From positions 62,001 through 126,000 of the forward strand of contig NZ_JAAGVZ010000006.1 of the NCBI RefSeq assembly GCF_010882125.1: a DNA stretch of 64,000 bases, written 5' to 3'. The notes beneath the pieces were generated by a model. It saw nothing but the letters and a program-made list of their open reading frames with translations. It ran no database searches and was not told the origin of the DNA. Of this stretch, positions 27,002-36,316 are shown in pieces. Each line of letters begins with the position of its first letter. The stretch's first letter is position 1. This DNA is from Peribacillus alkalitolerans (GTDB lineage Bacteria > Bacillota > Bacilli > Bacillales > DSM-1321). The position numbers and the translations under genes were made by a program.

Positions 27002-27514
27002 TTGGAAATCATTTTATATTTAAGTGCGGCAGTGGCTGCCATTGCATTTTTAATATTAGTCATCTTTTTGGCGAAAACATTAAAATCTTTGCAAGGCACA
27101 CTTGATAGCGTAGCGCACACATTAACAGGATTAGAACAACAGCTACAGGGGATAACGATGGAAACAACACAATTGTTACATAAAACGAACGCCTTAGCTG
27201 AAGACTTACAAAAGAAATCGGAAAACTTAAATACAGTTGTAGATGCAGTGAAGGATGTAGGTACATCCGTCAAAGGTTTCAATCAATCCATACAAAAGGT
27301 ATCCTCTAAGGTCCAATTAGAAATGAACAATAATAAAGAAAAAATTGCTCAAGTTGTCCAATGGGGTAATGTCCTAATGGAATTCAGAGAAAAGTGGAAG
27401 GCTAGAAAAGATCAACAGCTTTCCATCGATGCTTACGGAGTAGAGCGCAATGAAATGGAAGCAGAAAAAACGGACTCATTAGCTAAAAAGAGATTTTTAC
27501 GTTCACGTGGATAA
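27002..27514 (+). CDS. ytxG: General stress protein YtxG (DUF948)
   Basis: A 170-residue protein using a TTG start at 27002 behind CGGAGGTG. An N-terminal membrane segment (about residues 2-24, L-Y-L-S-A-A-V-A-A-I-A-F-L-I-L) precedes a long coiled coil (L-K-S-L-Q-G-T-L-D-S-V to about residue 115) and a charged tail. It resembles the phage-tail-tape-like DUF948 family, whose molecular function is unknown. First gene of the ytxG-ytxH-ytxJ stress unit. Confidence 0.9.
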   Translation: MEIILYLSAAVAAIAFLILVIFLAKTLKSLQGTLDSVAHTLTGLEQQLQGITMETTQLLHKTNALAEDLQKKSENLNTVVDAVKDVGTSVKGFNQSIQKVSSKVQLEMNNNKEKIAQVVQWGNVLMEFREKWKARKDQQLSIDAYGVERNEMEAEKTDSLAKKRFLRSRG

Positions 27515-27551
27515 AATAACCCAATACTTATAAAACTGGAGGAGATTAACT

Positions 27552-28127
27552 ATGAATTCGAAAGATTATCCGAAAGAGTATCCGAGAGAATATCAAAATT
27601 ACGGTAAAAATGCGGATGATAGAGGTTATAATCAATATCAGAACAATGATTCTGGTGGTGGTAGTTTCCTATTTGGTGCTATTATCGGTGGATTAGTAGG
27701 GGCAGCCACTGCATTGTTTTTGGCACCAAAGTCAGGAAGAGAATTGCGTAGCGACCTTAATAATCAGGCACGTATCTTAAATGATAAAACGGAAAAAATT
27801 CGCCAAACAGCTATGGAAAAAGGAACTGAGCTTGTTGAAGTTGCTAAATCCAAAACAGGTACGATTACTGATACCGTTACAAAACAGGCTAGCACCATTA
27901 CTGATACCGTTACAAAACAAGCTAGCACTTTTATGAATAAAGTGAACCCAAACAACATGACTGAAGACATGAGTGCAGGGGACGAAGGAATTGTTTCTGA
28001 AACCGAAACTGTAACTATTTCTTCCAATCATAATCATCAATCAGGCCAGCCTTCAGACGTTGCCAAGTTAAAGTTAGAAGAAGCGAAAAAGGCATTTGAA
28101 GAAACGGAAAATCGTTATAATCAGTAA
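27552..28127 (+). CDS. ytxH: General stress protein YtxH
   Basis: A 191-residue protein. A hydrophilic Tyr/Asn/Gly-rich start (about 35 residues) leads into a glycine-rich membrane segment (F-L-F-G-A-I-I-G-G-L-V-G-A-A-T-A-L-F-L-A-P-K-S-G), the YtxH-family hallmark. A charged helical region follows. Residues about 104-125 are a perfect 11-residue tandem duplication (T-I-T-D-T-V-T-K-Q-A-S twice). GGAGGAG precedes the ATG. Membrane protein of stress response, function unknown. Confidence 0.9.
   Translation: MNSKDYPKEYPREYQNYGKNADDRGYNQYQNNDSGGGSFLFGAIIGGLVGAATALFLAPKSGRELRSDLNNQARILNDKTEKIRQTAMEKGTELVEVAKSKTGTITDTVTKQASTITDTVTKQASTFMNKVNPNNMTEDMSAGDEGIVSETETVTISSNHNHQSGQPSDVAKLKLEEAKKAFEETENRYNQ
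27861..27926 (+). repeat. 33-bp tandem duplication inside ytxH
   Basis: Two adjacent 33-bp units (27861-27893 and 27894-27926) differ at only two or three bases and encode the same 11 residues. Confidence 0.9.
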
Positions 28128-28219
28128 GTTTGAAAATTGGGCGGTGGAGTGGTACGATGACTTCACTGCCCCTTTTCTTGTAAAAATATAAAGTAGTTAA
28201 ATAGGAAGGAAAGTTGAAA

Positions 28220-28549
28220 ATGACATTGATTAAAATCGATACAGAACAACAACTTGAAGATTTATTAGCGGGGGATTCATTCTTCTTGCTTAAACATAGT
28301 TTAACTTGCCCTGTCAGTCATGCAGCATATGAGGAATATGTGAAGGTGGCTAATGATGAAAAGGACATCAAAATGGCTTATTTAGCTGTTCAAGAGGCTA
28401 GACTGTTATCCAATCATATTGCAGATACATTTAGTATCAAGCATGAATCTCCGCAAGCGTTTTTATTTAACAACGGAGAACCAGTATGGAACGCATCTCA
28501 CTGGAAAATTACAAAAAAATCCCTTATAGCAGCAAAGCAAGAGATTTAA
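28220..28549 (+). CDS. ytxJ: Monothiol bacilliredoxin YtxJ/BrxC
   Basis: A 109-residue thioredoxin-like protein starting at the ATG at 28220 behind AAGGAAAG; an in-frame TTG two codons earlier is possible. The active site T-C30-P-V-S matches the monothiol T-C-P-I-S of BrxC, which removes bacillithiol from proteins. No second active-site Cys is present. It completes the sigma-B operon with ytxG and ytxH, linking general stress to thiol repair. Confidence 0.9.
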   Translation: MTLIKIDTEQQLEDLLAGDSFFLLKHSLTCPVSHAAYEEYVKVANDEKDIKMAYLAVQEARLLSNHIADTFSIKHESPQAFLFNNGEPVWNASHWKITKKSLIAAKQEI

Positions 28550-28553
28550 AAGA

Positions 28554-28603
28554 AAAGCCATCTTCATATTCCATATTAGTGGATAATGAAGATGGCTTTA
28601 TGT
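28554..28603 (+). terminator. Intrinsic terminator after ytxJ
   Basis: A 14-bp stem AAAGCCATCTTCAT/ATGAAGATGGCTTT with a further inner stem is followed by a short T-rich stretch. Convergent with the gene ending at 28613. Confidence 0.75.
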
Positions 28604-28612
28604 TTGGGGTGG

Positions 28613-30775
28613 TCAGTTATAAGAACCCGGAATGGTTGTAGGCCAAAGAATCCTTAAATCATCCCCTGGTTCGATTTGTTCATAAAAACTAGTTTCTTTA
28701 TTATTTTTCAAAAGAAGAAATCTAGCATTTGCAGTTTGAGGCATTTCTATGTCGATATGTCTAAATAGATCTTGGAAAATAAATGGTTCTATCTTTTTTT
28801 GCTTCACTGTCAATCGATCTCCGGAATGTATTGTTTGCTTTTCTTCCACTTTCTTTCCGGATTTTTCAACTGATGCGGCAGATTTTGTTAATACGATTTT
28901 TTTACCATTATAACTGATCGGTATGGAGTAATGAAGCTTGATATTAAGTGACTCTGATAGCTCAAGCAGGGTGGGAGTGTATGGGTTGTTGAAAATTAGC
29001 TCATCTCCATCCTCGAAACCCGATGAACCTTTGCATTCAATTCCATTACGGACCAATGTGCCGCTGTATTTATCTATCGTAACTGGCTTATCATTGATAT
29101 AGACGGAATATGTTGAAATATTGCCAAGCAAGCTTTTTTGGCCTAAAGCATCAAGTAACGCTTCAATGGTATCAGGTAACTTACATAGGATTGTATCTCG
29201 ATCTTGGATTTCGTCTTCTCCAGATGCATACTGACCATTCTTTTTAATTACAGCTTCCAATTCATATTTGGTACCATTGATAGTCACTATTTTCCTTGGA
29301 ATATGATCAAGTAAATCTTGGATTTGTACGGTTGCAGGATAACCGTCTTCCCCTTTTTCCGCAATTATAACGTCACCGCTTCTCACTTCATCATCGAGAG
29401 ATGTAACTTCACCATTTTTTAATAGGGTTGGTGGAGTTCCATGAATGCCAGGAATTGTAATGGTTTGACCATTCACAGATACCATGATGGCCATTCCTGG
29501 CTTTCCATACAATTTGTTCATTTTTATCCCTGCGGCAAGAAGGCAATCACCTACAGTTAATGTCTTCATATCAAATAACCGTACATTTTGATCATTGACT
29601 GTAATACTTACATATTGCACAGGGTTTTTGTTTGCCGCAATCGCTATCCCTATTGGGGTTACTAATTCAGGTCCTTTTGTCAAAAATTCTTCAAATGTAA
29701 GATTTTGAATCGCTTCTATTCCCCTTATTGCAACACGGTTTGCTGGAAGCTGTAATTTTTCTGCTAATAACCTAGGTAGCTCCGGTGTTAAGCTTCCACC
29801 GCCAACAAGCATAATGGCTTTAGGTGACTTATGATTATTAAGGGACAATACCTCTTGGCTAATTGACTCAGCAAGTTTATGCAATGCAGGGGAAATTTGA
29901 TCCACAACTTCTGTTCTTGAAATCTCGGTTTCAAATCCTAAAATATCTGTGACTTTGATATGATCTTGTGAAAGAAGCTGTCGTTTTGCTTCCTCCGCTA
30001 ATGGGAAATCAAGCAATAATTGGTCACTGATTGCCTCTGTTATCTCGTCACCAGCAACAGGGACCATTCCATACGCAATGACCGTACCCATATCTGTCAA
30101 GGCTATATCCGATGTACCTGCACCAATGTCAACTAATGCAACATTTAACCTTCTCATTGAAGGAGGTATCAGTACATTAATGGCAGCAATCGGTTCGAGC
30201 GTCAATGCCTGCATCTCCAAATCCGCTCGTTTCAATGCGGCAATTAACGATTCTACGACGACTTTTGGCAAGAAAGTAGCAATAATCTCTACAGAAGCCT
30301 TTTCTCCTTTTTGATCTATTAAACTACCAATCTCTTGACCATCTAAATGGTAATAGAGTACAGAATAACCAACGCAATAATAATGGAAGCTTAGTTCTCC
30401 CAACCCTTTTTCAGCTACCTCGGATTGCGCGGCTTGTACAGCCGTTAATTCAAGGTGAAGAATATCGTCTTTACTGATCATCGGTTTGCCTGCAATATCC
30501 ACTGAAATTTTTGCCCTTTCTGTCTTCAGCGCTCTCCCTGCGGCAGCGACACAAACTTTATTGAGAGGACCATGTTTGGATTCTAGTTCATTCTTTATAT
30601 CTTGAATAACTTTCGAAACGGCTAATACGTCATGAATTTGACCATCTAGCATGGCTCGTTCAGTATGCTCTTTAGATAAGATATCTTTTACATGGTATGA
30701 CTCATTCATTTTTTCTAAAATAATGCCTACAACGGACCGTGTGCCTATATCTAAGGCAAATAAGTTTTCATGCAA
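28613..30775 (-). CDS. Large FtsA/PilM-like actin-fold ATPase with repeated C-terminal module
   Basis: A 720-residue protein. The start was set at the TTG at 30775, six bases after GAAGGTG; the in-frame GTG at 30784 lies inside that site. The first ~385 residues are an actin-type ATPase like FtsA/PilM: phosphate-1 A-L-D-I-G-T-R-S, phosphate-2 V-D-I-G-A-G-T-S-D-I-A-L near 215-227, adenosine motif M-L-V-G-G-G-S near 322-328, and an FtsA-like 1C insertion. Canonical FtsA is ~420-440 residues and ends in a membrane helix. This one continues for ~330 residues of repeating small beta modules (V-N-G or I-N-G followed later by G-D), perhaps beta-grasp, and has no membrane helix. No ftsZ is nearby. 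Function unknown. Confidence 0.85.
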   Translation of the reverse strand: MHENLFALDIGTRSVVGIILEKMNESYHVKDILSKEHTERAMLDGQIHDVLAVSKVIQDIKNELESKHGPLNKVCVAAAGRALKTERAKISVDIAGKPMISKDDILHLELTAVQAAQSEVAEKGLGELSFHYYCVGYSVLYYHLDGQEIGSLIDQKGEKASVEIIATFLPKVVVESLIAALKRADLEMQALTLEPIAAINVLIPPSMRRLNVALVDIGAGTSDIALTDMGTVIAYGMVPVAGDEITEAISDQLLLDFPLAEEAKRQLLSQDHIKVTDILGFETEISRTEVVDQISPALHKLAESISQEVLSLNNHKSPKAIMLVGGGSLTPELPRLLAEKLQLPANRVAIRGIEAIQNLTFEEFLTKGPELVTPIGIAIAANKNPVQYVSITVNDQNVRLFDMKTLTVGDCLLAAGIKMNKLYGKPGMAIMVSVNGQTITIPGIHGTPPTLLKNGEVTSLDDEVRSGDVIIAEKGEDGYPATVQIQDLLDHIPRKIVTINGTKYELEAVIKKNGQYASGEDEIQDRDTILCKLPDTIEALLDALGQKSLLGNISTYSVYINDKPVTIDKYSGTLVRNGIECKGSSGFEDGDELIFNNPYTPTLLELSESLNIKLHYSIPISYNGKKIVLTKSAASVEKSGKKVEEKQTIHSGDRLTVKQKKIEPFIFQDLFRHIDIEMPQTANARFLLLKNNKETSFYEQIEPGDDLRILWPTTIPGSYN

Positions 30776-30898
30776 GGAAGACACCTTCTTTTATTAAAAT
30801 TACTTTAGCGCTTAAAAGCGTTTGTTTATTAAAGAAATATTTCGTGACATCTCAGATGTATTTCGTTATACTATCTGAAAGAATATCTCGCAACAGCT

Positions 30899-30985
30899 AT
30901 GAAGTATGCCGATGTAGTAGTCGCAAGTAGGAAGTTAGTATAAGTACAACTGGACAATCGCTAGAGGCGCTAGCCAATTTTACTA
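30899..30985 (+). repeat. Repeat family 2, copy B
   Basis: GAAGTATGCCGATGTAGTAG ... TTAGTATAAGTACAACTGG ... GCGCTAGCCAATTTTA aligns over about 60 bp with the copy at 8650. Located in the 310-bp divergent region between the FtsA-like gene and aroA, which otherwise holds only promoter-like AT-rich sequence. Confidence 0.6.
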
Positions 30986-31094
30986 CTAATAATTCCTAAT
31001 TATAAAAAATGTACCATAAATAATGGCTGCATTAAAGGTAATGCGATTATTTCATGTCGGCAAATGAGAAAATAAATGAAAAGGGTGGTTGGGA

Positions 31095-32171
31095 ATGAGC
31101 AATAAGGAATTGGATGCACTACGTGAAAATTTAGATGAAATCAATTTATCTATATTACATCTTATTAATGAAAGAGCGAAACTTGTACAGGAAATTGGTC
31201 GAGTGAAAGAAAAGCAGGGTGTAAATAAGTACGATCCAGTCCGTGAAAGAAAAATGTTAGACCTTATTGAATCCAATAATGAAGGACCGCTTGAAAATTC
31301 AGCGGTTAAACATATATTTAAAGAAATATTCAAGGTTGGACTGAACCTTCAAAAGGACGACCATAAAAAAGCATTATTAGTTTCAAGAAAGAAAAAGCCT
31401 GAAGATACGATCATTACGATTAAAGGTGAAAAAATTGGTACGGGTGCACCTAGCTTTGTCTTTGGTCCATGTGCAGTTGAATCTTATGATCAAGTGGCCG
31501 CAGTTGCTGAGGTAGTGAAAAGTAAAGGCTTAAAGTTATTAAGAGGTGGGGCATTTAAGCCACGTACTTCACCATATGACTTCCAAGGCCTAGGTTTAGA
31601 AGGAATGAAAATTCTTAAAAAAATTGCCGATGAATATGGTTTGGCTGTCATTAGTGAAATTGTGAACCCTGCTGATATTGAAACGGCAATCGATTATATT
31701 GATGTGATTCAAATCGGTGCAAGAAACATGCAGAATTTTGAGTTGTTAAAAGCAGCAGGTGCTGTTGACAAACCGGTCCTGTTAAAACGTGGATTGGCTG
31801 CTACCATTGATGAATTTATCAATGCAGCCGAATACATCATGTCACAAGGTAACGGAAACATCATTTTATGTGAACGCGGAATTAGGACGTATGAGAGAGC
31901 GACCCGCAATACCCTGGATATAACGGCAGTGCCTATCTTGAAACAGGAGACTCATCTACCAGTATTTGTAGATGTAACACACTCGACTGGCCGTAAGGAT
32001 TTGCTTCTTCCTGCTGCTAAAGCAGCTTTGGCGATTGGAGCAGACGGAATCATGGCGGAAGTTCACCCTGATCCAAGTGTTGCACTATCTGATTCTGCCC
32101 AACAGATGGACTTCGCAGAATTTGATGTATTTTTACAGGGTTTGAAAGAATTAAGTAAGACGACTGTTTAA
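31095..32171 (+). CDS. aroA: Bifunctional chorismate mutase / DAHP synthase AroA
   Basis: A 358-residue fusion, the same length as B. subtilis AroA. Residues 1-90 are an AroQ-type chorismate mutase (L-R-E-N-L-D-E-I-N ... V-R-E-R-K-M-L). The rest is type I-beta 3-deoxy-D-arabino-heptulosonate 7-phosphate synthase ([31 protein letters not shown]). The mutase domain acts as the feedback sensor in this class. The ATG at 31095 is preceded by AAGGGTGG. First step of the shikimate pathway. Monocistronic, with its own terminator. Confidence 0.96.
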   Translation: MSNKELDALRENLDEINLSILHLINERAKLVQEIGRVKEKQGVNKYDPVRERKMLDLIESNNEGPLENSAVKHIFKEIFKVGLNLQKDDHKKALLVSRKKKPEDTIITIKGEKIGTGAPSFVFGPCAVESYDQVAAVAEVVKSKGLKLLRGGAFKPRTSPYDFQGLGLEGMKILKKIADEYGLAVISEIVNPADIETAIDYIDVIQIGARNMQNFELLKAAGAVDKPVLLKRGLAATIDEFINAAEYIMSQGNGNIILCERGIRTYERATRNTLDITAVPILKQETHLPVFVDVTHSTGRKDLLLPAAKAALAIGADGIMAEVHPDPSVALSDSAQQMDFAEFDVFLQGLKELSKTTV

Positions 32172-32174
32172 TGG

Positions 32175-32211
32175 AAAAGCCTTTTGCATTCGTGCAAAAG
32201 GCTTTTTTTAT
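32175..32211 (+). terminator. Intrinsic terminator after aroA
   Basis: A 12-13 bp stem AAAAGCCTTTTGC/GCAAAAGGCTTTT with a short loop and seven T. Confidence 0.9.
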
Positions 32212-32437
32212 ACTATTTTCGATCCTTAACATAAAGGTTTTGAAAAAACTTCTGAATTTTTAATGACAAATAACGAAAAAAGCGTCCTCATTGATTGCAG
32301 TTCTTACATTAGTATCGTAATATTATTTATTAATACATAATTTTGCTTGTACAATCTTACCAATTTGGTATTCAGATAATTCTTACGGTAATCATATGTG
32401 ATAAGACAAACAAACTAAATATAGAAGGAGTGAAACC

Positions 32438-33442
32438 ATGAATACCATCACCATTTATGATGTTGCTAGGGAAGCGAACGTTTCCATGGCTACGGTTTCC
32501 AGAGTAGTAAACGGTAATCCAAATGTAAAACCCACAACTCGAAAAAAAGTATTAGAAGTCATTGAAAGACTTGGATATCGTCCAAATGCAGTTGCTAGAG
32601 GTTTAGCAAGCAAGAAAACGACAACAGTCGGAGTAATCATTCCAGATATATCAAGTATATTCTTTGCAGAGCTTGCACGGGGAATCGAAGACATCGCGAC
32701 GATGTATAAGTACAACATCATATTAAGTAATTCTGATCAAAATTTAGATAAAGAGCTGCATTTGTTGAATACAATGCTCGGAAAGCAAGTAGACGGAATT
32801 GTATTCATGGGGGCCAATATTACCGAAGACCATGTTTCCGAATTCAAGAAATCACCTGTTCCCATCGTTTTGGCAGGGTCGATTGAGGAAACCAATCAAA
32901 CCCCTTCGGTCAATATCGATTATGAAGCAGCTGCTTACGATGCAACATTGAGTTTTATTGAAAATGGACATAAGCATATCGCTTTCGTTGTTGGTCCTGA
33001 CCTAGAGCCAATTAACCTGAAAAAGATAAATGGTTATAAAAGGGCTTTACAGGAGAATAATATAGAGTTTGAAGAAGGTTATCTTGTAGAAGGTGATTAT
33101 TCTTATGACTCCGGAATTGAAGCCTTTGACCGATTGGTCGAACTTTCTGAAAAGCCAACAGCGATTATGGTGGGTGCAGATGAAATGGCCCTTGGAATTG
33201 TACATGCTGCACAAGATAAAGGATATTCGGTTCCAGATGAGTTTGAGGTAGTGAGTTTTGATAATACAAGGCTTACTTTGATGGTACGTCCTCAAATCTC
33301 AACACTCGTCCAACCACTGTACGATATCGGAGCGGTTGCCATGAGGCTTTTAACAAAGCTTATGGACAAGGAAGAAGTTCAAGACACTACAGTAGTATTA
33401 CCTCACCGGATTGAACACCGTCAATCCACTAAATGTAAATGA
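32438..33442 (+). CDS. ccpA: Catabolite control protein A
   Basis: A 334-residue LacI-family regulator, the same length as B. subtilis CcpA. The N-terminal helix-turn-helix and hinge read [23 protein letters not shown], then a periplasmic-binding-like core that binds HPr-Ser46-P. It binds cre sites, one of which lies 3.7 kb downstream before acsA. The ATG follows GAAGGAGTG. The motPS genes that follow ccpA in B. subtilis are absent; acuC is the direct neighbour. Confidence 0.96.
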   Translation: MNTITIYDVAREANVSMATVSRVVNGNPNVKPTTRKKVLEVIERLGYRPNAVARGLASKKTTTVGVIIPDISSIFFAELARGIEDIATMYKYNIILSNSDQNLDKELHLLNTMLGKQVDGIVFMGANITEDHVSEFKKSPVPIVLAGSIEETNQTPSVNIDYEAAAYDATLSFIENGHKHIAFVVGPDLEPINLKKINGYKRALQENNIEFEEGYLVEGDYSYDSGIEAFDRLVELSEKPTAIMVGADEMALGIVHAAQDKGYSVPDEFEVVSFDNTRLTLMVRPQISTLVQPLYDIGAVAMRLLTKLMDKEEVQDTTVVLPHRIEHRQSTKCK

Positions 33443-33448
33443 TATTTG

Positions 33449-33490
33449 AAAAGCACTAGCACGTCCTGTGCGTCGGAGCTAGACACTGCT
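33449..33490. repeat. Possible remnant of repeat family 3
   Basis: GCACTAGCAC ... GTGCGTCGGAGCTAGACACT shares GCACTAGCAC with the block at 48774 and AGCTAGACACT with the block at 60735. Only short matches, so tentative. Confidence 0.35.
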
Positions 33491-33498
33491 CTCACTAT

Positions 33499-33530
33499 AA
33501 AGACCAAATCAGCTTATTGATTTGGTCTTT
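33499..33530. terminator. Bidirectional terminator between ccpA and acuC
   Basis: A perfect 13-bp stem AAAGACCAAATCA/TGATTTGGTCTTT with a 6-base loop lies between convergent genes. Confidence 0.85.
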
Positions 33531-33537
33531 ACTATTG

Positions 33538-34704
33538 TTATGTATTAGATGAAGAATTCGAACGTATTGGATACAGGGCTTTTTCGACCGTTTGAAAATT
33601 CTTCTCTGTAATTTCTGGTTTTCTTGGGATTGGCTTGTACATGCCATCTGGATCATCCCATGTTTTAGGGAGGGTAACAGGAGCTGAAGATTGCCATTCC
33701 TCTATCCAATCTTTAGGTAATTCCGCTGACAAGTTTGAGAATTCAGTCATTTCTAGCCAAATTTGTGCCCAAGCTCTTGGAACCACTCTCCATATATCAT
33801 ATCCGCCGCCGCCAACAGCAATCCATTTTCCATCACAGTATTGATGGGCCAACTCATGTGCTAAGCGAGGGATTTCTTTATAGATTTTCATCGTTGCAGA
33901 AAGGTGGGTAAGTGGATCAAGAAAATGTGAATCCGCCCCATTTTGTGTCAGGATGACATCTGGCTTGAAAAATTCAACGATTTCTTTTAGGGCTGTCGAA
34001 TATGCGTGAAGCCATGAATCATCTTCAGTAAAAGCGTCCAAAGGAATATTGAAGGAATAGCCGTATCCCTTTCCTTGACCTCGTTCATTGACATTTCCGG
34101 TTCCTGGGAACAAATAACGCCCCGTTTCGTGGATGGAGAATGTACATACATTTGGGTCATCATAAAAAGACCATTGAACGCCATCACCATGGTGAGCATC
34201 GGTATCCACATAAAGGACTCTAGCATTATACTTATTTTGCAAGTATTTAATGGCGACAGAGCTATCATTATAGATACAAAAACCAGATGCTTTACCTCTG
34301 AATCCGTGATGGAGCCCCCCACCTAAACTAAGAGCATGTTGGGAATGTCCTGACATAACATAATCAACCGCAGTTAATGTACCACCAACTAATAATGCAC
34401 TTGCTTCATGCATTCCAGGAAAGATTGGAGTATCCTCTGTCCCTAATCCATAGCTAGAAGCCCGTTCTTCAGACAATGTACCTTGACCGGCCATTTTAAC
34501 GGCTTCAACGTATGCAGGGTCATGGATTAGGTGCAGTTCTTCATCAGTAGCTATACGGGGGGGGACGATATCACCATCATCTATTGCACCAGTTTTTTTC
34601 AGTAATTCAAGAGTCAGTTTCAGACGTAATTGATTGAAGGGATGATTTTCGTTAAAACGGTATTTTAAAAGATCATTAGAATAGACAAAAACTGCTGGCT
34701 TCAT
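33538..34704 (-). CDS. acuC: Acetoin-utilisation protein AcuC (protein deacetylase, HDAC family)
   Basis: A 388-residue class I HDAC-type, zinc-dependent lysine deacetylase that reactivates acetylated AcsA. The catalytic dyad H132-H133 is in G-G-G-L-H-H-G; zinc ligands are D169 and H171 in D-T-D-A-H-H-G-D-G and D258 in N-G-A-D-S-H. The start codon overlaps the acuB stop (ATGA at 34701-34704), so translation is coupled. Last gene of acuABC. Length is that of B. subtilis AcuC. Confidence 0.95.
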   Translation of the reverse strand: MKPAVFVYSNDLLKYRFNENHPFNQLRLKLTLELLKKTGAIDDGDIVPPRIATDEELHLIHDPAYVEAVKMAGQGTLSEERASSYGLGTEDTPIFPGMHEASALLVGGTLTAVDYVMSGHSQHALSLGGGLHHGFRGKASGFCIYNDSSVAIKYLQNKYNARVLYVDTDAHHGDGVQWSFYDDPNVCTFSIHETGRYLFPGTGNVNERGQGKGYGYSFNIPLDAFTEDDSWLHAYSTALKEIVEFFKPDVILTQNGADSHFLDPLTHLSATMKIYKEIPRLAHELAHQYCDGKWIAVGGGGYDIWRVVPRAWAQIWLEMTEFSNLSAELPKDWIEEWQSSAPVTLPKTWDDPDGMYKPIPRKPEITEKNFQTVEKALYPIRSNSSSNT

Positions 34705-35348
34705 GATAACATCTCCGGTATTTTAGGCCACAATACATCAAATCCATTCTCCTTAAGAGCTTGGACAACCGCTTGGGGATTCATTATTTGGACTCTTACG
34801 ACCAAAATCTTATATGATTCATCTTGCTTATCCGGATATACAAGAACACTATGGATATTCGCTTTTTTGGTTTTAATAATTGAAGTAACTTCACTAAGTA
34901 CACCTGATCGGTTTGGTACTTTAATTTCCAATTGTGAACCAGGTTGATGAGCTCCAGTCAATTTTACAAAAGTGTGTAACAAGTCAGTTTCCGTAATGAT
35001 TCCGACAAGTTTATTTTCAGAAAGGATCGGCATGCAACCAATATGATTCTCATAAAAAACAGCAGCTACCTCTTCCACAAAATCCAGAGGATGACCTGTT
35101 ATGATATCCTTTTTCATAATAGTACTTATTGGTTTTTGCAAATCCTCTAAGTGAAAATTCGCACGGAAAATAGAAGGAGTAGCATCACGAATATCTTGGT
35201 TCGATACTAGTCCAACTAGCTGTTTCTCATTATTAACAATAGGTATGTGCCTAATTTTTTTATCTCGTATGATTTCAATTGCAGTTTGGATTGAATCTGT
35301 CTCTTTCAACGTGACGACATCTTTATTCATAATATCTTCGAGAATCAT
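34701..35348 (-). CDS. acuB: AcuB, CBS-pair plus ACT domain regulator
   Basis: A 215-residue protein with two CBS domains (about 7-60 and 77-130), which bind adenine nucleotides, and a C-terminal ACT domain (about 140-210). It presumably senses energy charge or a small ligand for the acetate/acetoin system; its molecular target is not established. The ATG at 35348 follows GAGGGGGAT. It lies 58 nt after acuA and overlaps acuC by 4 nt. Confidence 0.93.
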   Translation of the reverse strand: MILEDIMNKDVVTLKETDSIQTAIEIIRDKKIRHIPIVNNEKQLVGLVSNQDIRDATPSIFRANFHLEDLQKPISTIMKKDIITGHPLDFVEEVAAVFYENHIGCMPILSENKLVGIITETDLLHTFVKLTGAHQPGSQLEIKVPNRSGVLSEVTSIIKTKKANIHSVLVYPDKQDESYKILVVRVQIMNPQAVVQALKENGFDVLWPKIPEMLS

Positions 35349-35406
35349 AGAATATCCCCCTCCGTATGTATGAATGTGAGCTTGAAATAAATAATGTATG
35401 GATTCA

Positions 35407-36039
35407 TTAATACATAAATCGATTCATAAACCTAAGGCGGTCAAATTTCTGGACAGATTCTTGCGGAATTCTCTTTCCTATTCTAGCCATTAGACAGTTA
35501 GCTGGATGAGAAGAAATTTCCGGATCGTCTGTCGCGTAATATTCCAGTCCACCTGCATTCATCATCTTCTCCATAATCTTACGGTAATCCCATACATTCA
35601 ACCCGGTACCTTTGAGATCCCAATGCCAGTAATACTCTGTAGTAATAACGATGAAATCTTCCATGGCATCATCCATCATGGAAACAGTGAGCAGATTTTT
35701 TCCTACAGCGCATCCACGAAATTGCGGGATCACTTCAATTGCCCCAAGTTCGATTAAGTCTTCCATTTTTCCTTCAGACCAACGTTCCAATGGATCTGGA
35801 TAAAGAAATGTCACGTATCCTATTATCATATCAAGATGCCTAGCGATAAGAATTCGTCCCTCTGGCAAAGCCGCGATATCAATCAATGCCTTGTGTTGTT
35901 GTGCAGGTGGACGAAAAGCTACCAAATCTTTATGGAATTCATAGTTTTTTATTTTCTCTGCGGGTACAGGACCTTCAATAATCAGTGTCCCGTGAGGTGT
36001 CTTTATTTCTTTTGCATTATAGGTTTTGATATGCTCCAT
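35407..36039 (-). CDS. acuA: AcuA, protein lysine acetyltransferase of AcsA
   Basis: A 210-residue GNAT enzyme, the same length as B. subtilis AcuA, starting at the ATG at 36039 (M-E-H-I-K-T-Y) behind GGTGGTG; an upstream in-frame ATG at 36069 has no site. The acetyl-CoA loop is I-P-Q-F-R-G-C-A-V-G-K. It acetylates and silences AcsA. The target lysine of AcsA (K549) is present in this window. First gene of acuABC, divergent from acsA with a cre site between. Confidence 0.94.
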   Translation of the reverse strand: MEHIKTYNAKEIKTPHGTLIIEGPVPAEKIKNYEFHKDLVAFRPPAQQHKALIDIAALPEGRILIARHLDMIIGYVTFLYPDPLERWSEGKMEDLIELGAIEVIPQFRGCAVGKNLLTVSMMDDAMEDFIVITTEYYWHWDLKGTGLNVWDYRKIMEKMMNAGGLEYYATDDPEISSHPANCLMARIGKRIPQESVQKFDRLRFMNRFMY

Positions 36040-36183
36040 CTTTTCACCACCGAATCGGACTTTTATCAAATATTATACATGAAAAAAAGCAATAAATTAT
36101 GATGTTCTTAAAACTTTCGGATTTTTAGCTAGTTAAAATATTATTTCAATATGTTAAATATTCTATCAATAAAACTATTAAAA

Positions 36184-36197
36184 TGAAAGCGTTATCA
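36184..36197. promoter_or_regulatory. Catabolite-responsive element (cre) between acuA and acsA
   Basis: TGAAAGCGTTATCA fits the CcpA consensus TGWAANCGNTNWCA at every position. It lies in the divergent region, 133 bp before the acsA start and 145 bp before acuA, so it can act on both, as known in B. subtilis. Confidence 0.85.
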
Positions 36198-36316
36198 ATA
36201 GTTTGTAAGGTTTTTGTAGAAAAAAGTAGGAACGAAATAAATTTTAAAAATTGAGAATATATTTTTATTATTATATAATATTTAGTGAATATTTAAACAA
36301 AGGGGGAATTGGGCGG

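Noticed and set aside
28613-30775. Calling this the cell's canonical ftsA
   Set aside because: Too long, lacks the C-terminal membrane helix, and is not beside ftsZ.
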